This document shows, piece by piece, positions 42,101 through 43,617 of a stretch of DNA of 43,617 nt. The notes under the pieces are model-generated. The model ran no database searches, was not told where the DNA came from, and worked only from the letters and a program-made list of their open reading frames with translations. Position 1 is the first letter of the stretch, and every line of letters starts with the position of its first letter. The position numbers and the translations under genes are program-made. The DNA is from Candidatus Woesearchaeota archaeon (GTDB lineage Archaea; Nanobdellota; Nanobdellia; Woesearchaeales; JACPBO01): assembly GCA_016180285.1 (NCBI GenBank), contig JACPBO010000017.1:779-44395 (forward strand). The letters run 5' to 3'.

Positions 42101-42342
42101 CCAAAGCTGTCATAGCCCATTGGATAAAGCACATTAAATCCCTGCATTCTTTTAAAGCGGGCAAAGCAGTCTCCTATTGTATAATTGCGGACATGCCCCA
42201 TATGGAGCCCTGACCCAGATGGATATGGATACATCTCAAGGCAGTAGAATTTCTTCTTTTTTGGATCCTCTTTAACTTCAAATATCTTGGCATCTTCCCA
42301 CTTCTTCTGCCATTTCCTGCTTATCTTATTGAAATCTGCCAT
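39172..42342 (-). CDS. leuS: Leucyl-tRNA synthetase with an inserted alpha/beta hydrolase domain
   Basis: A 1,056-residue bacterial-type LeuRS (numbering from ATG 42342). HMGH is at 47-50 after YPYPSGSGL, a zinc-binding block NWCPKCATV near 155-163, RDWLISRQRFWG near 595-606, DTMDTFIDSSWYFLRY, and VMSKSRGN near 754-761. The CP1 editing domain keeps FTTRADTLYG (Thr421-type positions) and the conserved Asp518 in AHDQRDFDF. Between LVDFEIK (ends about 235) and IPIFTTR (about 416) lies a foreign insert of about 180 residues: VLIHGYAGSPDALFFPWL, VLLGHSLGAAVALKI with nucleophile Ser305, ILRAKNDYAL with Asp371, and EASHICG with His399, an RBBP9/YdeN-like hydrolase. TTTATAAA (about 42365-42373) is 26 bp before the ATG, giving a leaderless message. 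Archaea normally carry the archaeal type, so this gene was likely acquired. Confidence 0.93.
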   Translation of the reverse strand: MADFNKISRKWQKKWEDAKIFEVKEDPKKKKFYCLEMYPYPSGSGLHMGHVRNYTIGDCFARFKRMQGFNVLYPMGYDSFGLPAENAAIKAKSHPKIFTEDAIKNFIRQQKELGLSYDWSRVIASHTPEYYKWDQWIFLKMFEKGLAFRKKSVVNWCPKCATVLANEQVHDGKCWRHEDTNVEVRDLEQWFFKITDYAEELLKDIDGLQWSEDVKTMQRNWIGRSEGTLVDFEIKTDNNYVLIHGYAGSPDALFFPWLRKELEGKGYKVNVPNLPDTDNPDVIKQAEYVLKNERFDENTVLLGHSLGAAVALKILERLEKPIKKLILAAGFIEPKFKDKKRPFDETFNWKFDFDKIKKNVKDIAILRAKNDYALPPERADKIKKVIGGVIFDFKAEASHICGEKEPDVLNRCLEKIPIFTTRADTLYGVTFMVYAPEHPKVLELVKGTRYEADVKKFIEKVVIEDRFTRTAEDKEKEGMFIGRYAINPLTNAEIPIYIANFVLLDYGTGAIMAVPAHDQRDFDFAKKFKIPIKAVINPREYELNADKMSRAFIGEGYLVNSGRFNDMNNKEAIPEINKFLEKEGIGKKTVQYKLRDWLISRQRFWGCPIPIVYCEKCGIVPVPEKELPVRLPENVEFGGKGNPLENVSEFVNTKCPGCKGKARRETDTMDTFIDSSWYFLRYCDPKNEKEIFDKKKAAYWMPIDLYIGGKEHACMHLIYFRFFTKFLRDLGLVNFDEPAPRLFNQGMLHKGGFVMSKSRGNVVTQEEIAQKYGIDTARLFLLFVASPDKEVEWSDQGIEGMYRLVNKIYSFVSEAKLSKESSKELLNKMHKTIRDVTDHMDALEFNTAIIRLSDYFDHLAKYSASKEAAEAFIKMLQPFAPHLAEELWEMMGNKGFVSLAEWPSYNEKYIDESLDASENFVRNTISDARNVLTLIKKEKPGRITLIISHKWKYDFFKTLKKELKKTHDVRELMSVLMKDFKQHGAEVSKIIPAVVKDMGKMPVIVLDQKTEFEALEKNKEAIEKEFNCGIEVVNAEDSKEQKANNAAPGKAAILVE
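41098..41640 (-). other. Alpha/beta hydrolase domain inserted in LeuRS
   Basis: The insert within leuS at the start of the CP1 editing domain. It carries an oxyanion-type HGYAGS near its start, the GHSLG nucleophile elbow, and Asp and His triad candidates in the order Ser-Asp-His with normal spacing. It looks complete and not decayed. Neighbouring LeuRS sequence reads through without it. Confidence 0.88.
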
Positions 42343-42364
42343 TTTGATTACAGTTTGCAACTTG

Positions 42365-42373
42365 ATTTATAAA
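42365..42373 (-). promoter_or_regulatory. TATA box of leuS
   Basis: On the minus strand, TTTATAAAT is centred about 26 bp before ATG 42342, supporting that ATG over the TTG at 42360 and implying a leaderless mRNA. Confidence 0.6.
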
Positions 42374-42391
42374 TTTTTATGCTTTTACTGG

Positions 42392-42772
42392 CTAAAGCTC
42401 TATTTTCTCATAGCTATACCCTGTTTTCAGCTCGTCTTCAATTGGTTTGCCAGGATCGCCATTATCAGCATAGCCTTTTCTCTTTCTTGTTATGCCTTTT
42501 ATGCACATCAGCACACCATTCCCTGTCGGAACATATGCGATTGAACGATCATATTTTAAAATGCAGTTCTCTTTTCTTAGCCTTTCAGCAAGGCCAGAAT
42601 CAACAGTATTTGCTCCTATTATTCCTGTGATCCCCGAACCATTTCTTATCAGAATATGCTCAAAACCCGGCTGCACTGAAACTATGTTGGCTCTATTGCA
42701 TGAGCCGTTGTACAAGCTAACAATATCCTTGCCGTGCTTTTCCAGCAATTCCTTCAATGCGCCGTTTTCCAT
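42392..42772 (-). CDS. Hypothetical protein (126 aa)
   Basis: A short soluble protein. ATG 42772 follows AAGGAGGTAAAA, a strong ribosome binding site; the frame is open to 42841 but the upstream residues look non-coding. Contents: MENGALKELLEKHGKDIVSL, YNGSCNRANIVSVQPGFEHI, LIRNGSGITGIIGANTVDSG, then ENCILKYDRSIAYVPTGNGV and a charged tail with KGYADNGDPGKP. I do not recognise a family. It is 49 bp upstream of leuS on the same strand, but leuS has its own TATA box. Confidence 0.65.
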   Translation of the reverse strand: MENGALKELLEKHGKDIVSLYNGSCNRANIVSVQPGFEHILIRNGSGITGIIGANTVDSGLAERLRKENCILKYDRSIAYVPTGNGVLMCIKGITRKRKGYADNGDPGKPIEDELKTGYSYEKIEL

Positions 42773-42971
42773 TTTTACCTCCTTCTGATTTTTATTTTTT
42801 AAATTTTTTAGAGAAAAATAAAATGATAAACAATGATGCAAAGCCCGAAAATCAATTGAGCTTTACAATAGCAATACCACTAGCACAAAGAACAAAATCG
42901 CATTTTGCATAGTGGTTTTAATGTTCATAATGCATGGAAAACAGAACAGATATTTAAGTTTTTCCATTAAT

Positions 42972-43499
42972 TTAAGCGCTAAACGCTTCCAGATCCTCAT
43001 AAACCGGGCCTTCGCCGGTCAAAGTGCTTTTCATCAATTTAAAATTTTTAATCATGACTTCTTTTGGCTCAATTTTTATCTTGCCGACCAAATTCATAAG
43101 CTCATTTTTATCTTTTACAAACTTAACCCTGCAAAGCGTAATATGCGCTGCAAAGCCTTTTTCTTTTTTGAAAAGAGGAGCTAAAGCTTCGTCAATCTTC
43201 TGCTGCAATTCCAGGATCTTATTATCTGGCTTAAGCCCGATCCAAACAACTCTTATATAGTTTTCATTCGGAAAAACTCCGATTTTATCCAGTTTTGCTG
43301 AGAATGGCTCAAATTTTATATTTTTTAAAGAACCCTTGATCAAATCAGCATTCTTTTCATCAACTTCTCCAAGAAACTTCAAAGTCAGGTGATGCTTTTT
43401 GGTTAAGGCGGTCTTTGCATTATCGCTTACAAGTTTGCTCTGTATTGCTTTGAAATAATCCTTTAATTCTCCAAACTCAAGAGCAATGAACAATCTCAT
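42972..43499 (-). CDS. thpR: RNA 2',3'-cyclic phosphodiesterase (2'-5' RNA ligase family)
   Basis: A 175-residue 2H phosphoesterase. Both His-x-Thr-x motifs are present, HLTLKFLG (His37, Thr39) and HITLCRVK (His119, Thr121), in the expected spacing, with MRLFIALEF at the N terminus and GVFPNENYIRVVWIGL between them. Archaeal ThpR opens 2',3'-cyclic phosphates of RNA and can join tRNA halves with a 2'-5' bond in vitro. Given four predicted introns in the two tRNA genes and the 16S gene here, an RNA-end processing role is sensible, though not shown. The length is normal. Confidence 0.93.
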   Translation of the reverse strand: MRLFIALEFGELKDYFKAIQSKLVSDNAKTALTKKHHLTLKFLGEVDEKNADLIKGSLKNIKFEPFSAKLDKIGVFPNENYIRVVWIGLKPDNKILELQQKIDEALAPLFKKEKGFAAHITLCRVKFVKDKNELMNLVGKIKIEPKEVMIKNFKLMKSTLTGEGPVYEDLEAFSA

Positions 43500-43566
43500 A
43501 GAGCATCAACAAAAATGAAGATATAAATAATTAACTAAAAAAATAAGAAAAAAACAAATATTCTGC

Positions 43567-43617
43567 TTATTCTTCGCCGAAGTTCTCGCTGTCTTCTGTT
43601 TCTTCTTGTGTCTCTTC
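43567..43617 (-). CDS. C-terminal end of a partial gene (acidic tail)
   Basis: The window's right edge cuts a minus-strand gene. Only the last 16 codons are visible: EETQEETEDSENFGEE then TAA. The acidic tail resembles ends seen on several archaeal ribosomal or chaperone proteins, but the family cannot be told from 16 residues. Confidence 0.5.
   Translation of the reverse strand, partial: EETQEETEDSENFGEE

Noticed and set aside
42877-42915. A hairpin (CCACTA/TAGTGG with an inner AAAAT/ATTTT) as a transcription terminator
   Set aside because: It has no T run on the strand of the adjacent genes, so it is left as a plain inverted repeat.

Overview
The window comes from an archaeon with a small, dense genome, most likely a DPANN lineage of the Woesearchaeota/Pacearchaeota kind. 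The evidence is an archaeal 16S/23S pair, a sliding clamp (PCNA), LonB, Kae1, L35Ae, an archaeal-type RNase J, intron-bearing tRNAs, TrmB and Lrp regulators, and TATA boxes centred about 26 bp before many start codons. The placement rests on recognising sequence style; no phylogeny was run.

Layout. 1-1800: a gene-poor start, then a small ORF and a DUF932-like gene diverging from a TrmB regulator. 2510-5449: tRNA-Gly with an intron, then a HAD hydrolase, a queuosine-precursor transporter and QueA in one overlapping operon, converging on QueH. Together these look like a queuosine salvage and maturation set, unexpected in an archaeon. 5470-8093: PCNA and RNase J. 8171-13816: the rRNA operon (16S, tRNA-Ala, 23S; no 5S seen), in which all three RNA genes are interrupted. 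There is a 106-nt bulge-helix-bulge intron in the 790 loop of 16S, two introns in tRNA-Ala, and a 690-nt group I intron with a LAGLIDADG gene in 23S. 13917-16331: Kae1 and small genes. 16407-18699: a tandem Lrp/AsnC regulator diverging from a radical SAM/SPASM enzyme across a long palindromic operator, with a frameshifted small peptide ORF coupled to the enzyme. 18707-28975: LonB, an OB-fold protein, unknown pairs, an AbrB-PhoU regulator, a phosphotransferase operon with a mini ribbon-helix-helix gene, membrane genes, a RelE-type toxin-antitoxin pair and a TctA-like permease. 28970-36983: a YkgJ protein, an extended NDP kinase, L35Ae, and an operon for a 938-residue surface/membrane protein led by a tiny ribbon-helix-helix gene with phased operator repeats, then two structured intergenic elements, an Mth938-like gene and a PAC2 gene. 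36992-43617: a frameshifted gene, membrane and unknown genes, a bacterial-type LeuRS, an RNA 2',3'-cyclic phosphodiesterase and the tail of a partial gene.

The strongest novelty is the LeuRS. A complete alpha/beta hydrolase with Ser-Asp-His triad candidates is inserted where the editing (CP1) domain begins, so two hydrolytic domains sit on one synthetase. The multiply interrupted rRNA operon comes next; its 16S intron splits the site used by common universal 806R primers. The queuosine genes and the SPASM enzyme with its peptide also merit follow-up.

Two start-site classes recur. Operon-leading genes are leaderless with a TATA box about 26 bp upstream. A smaller set, mostly of unknown function, has a strong GGAGG site complementary to the visible 16S 3' end (CACCTCC). 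Several start codons were moved on this basis.
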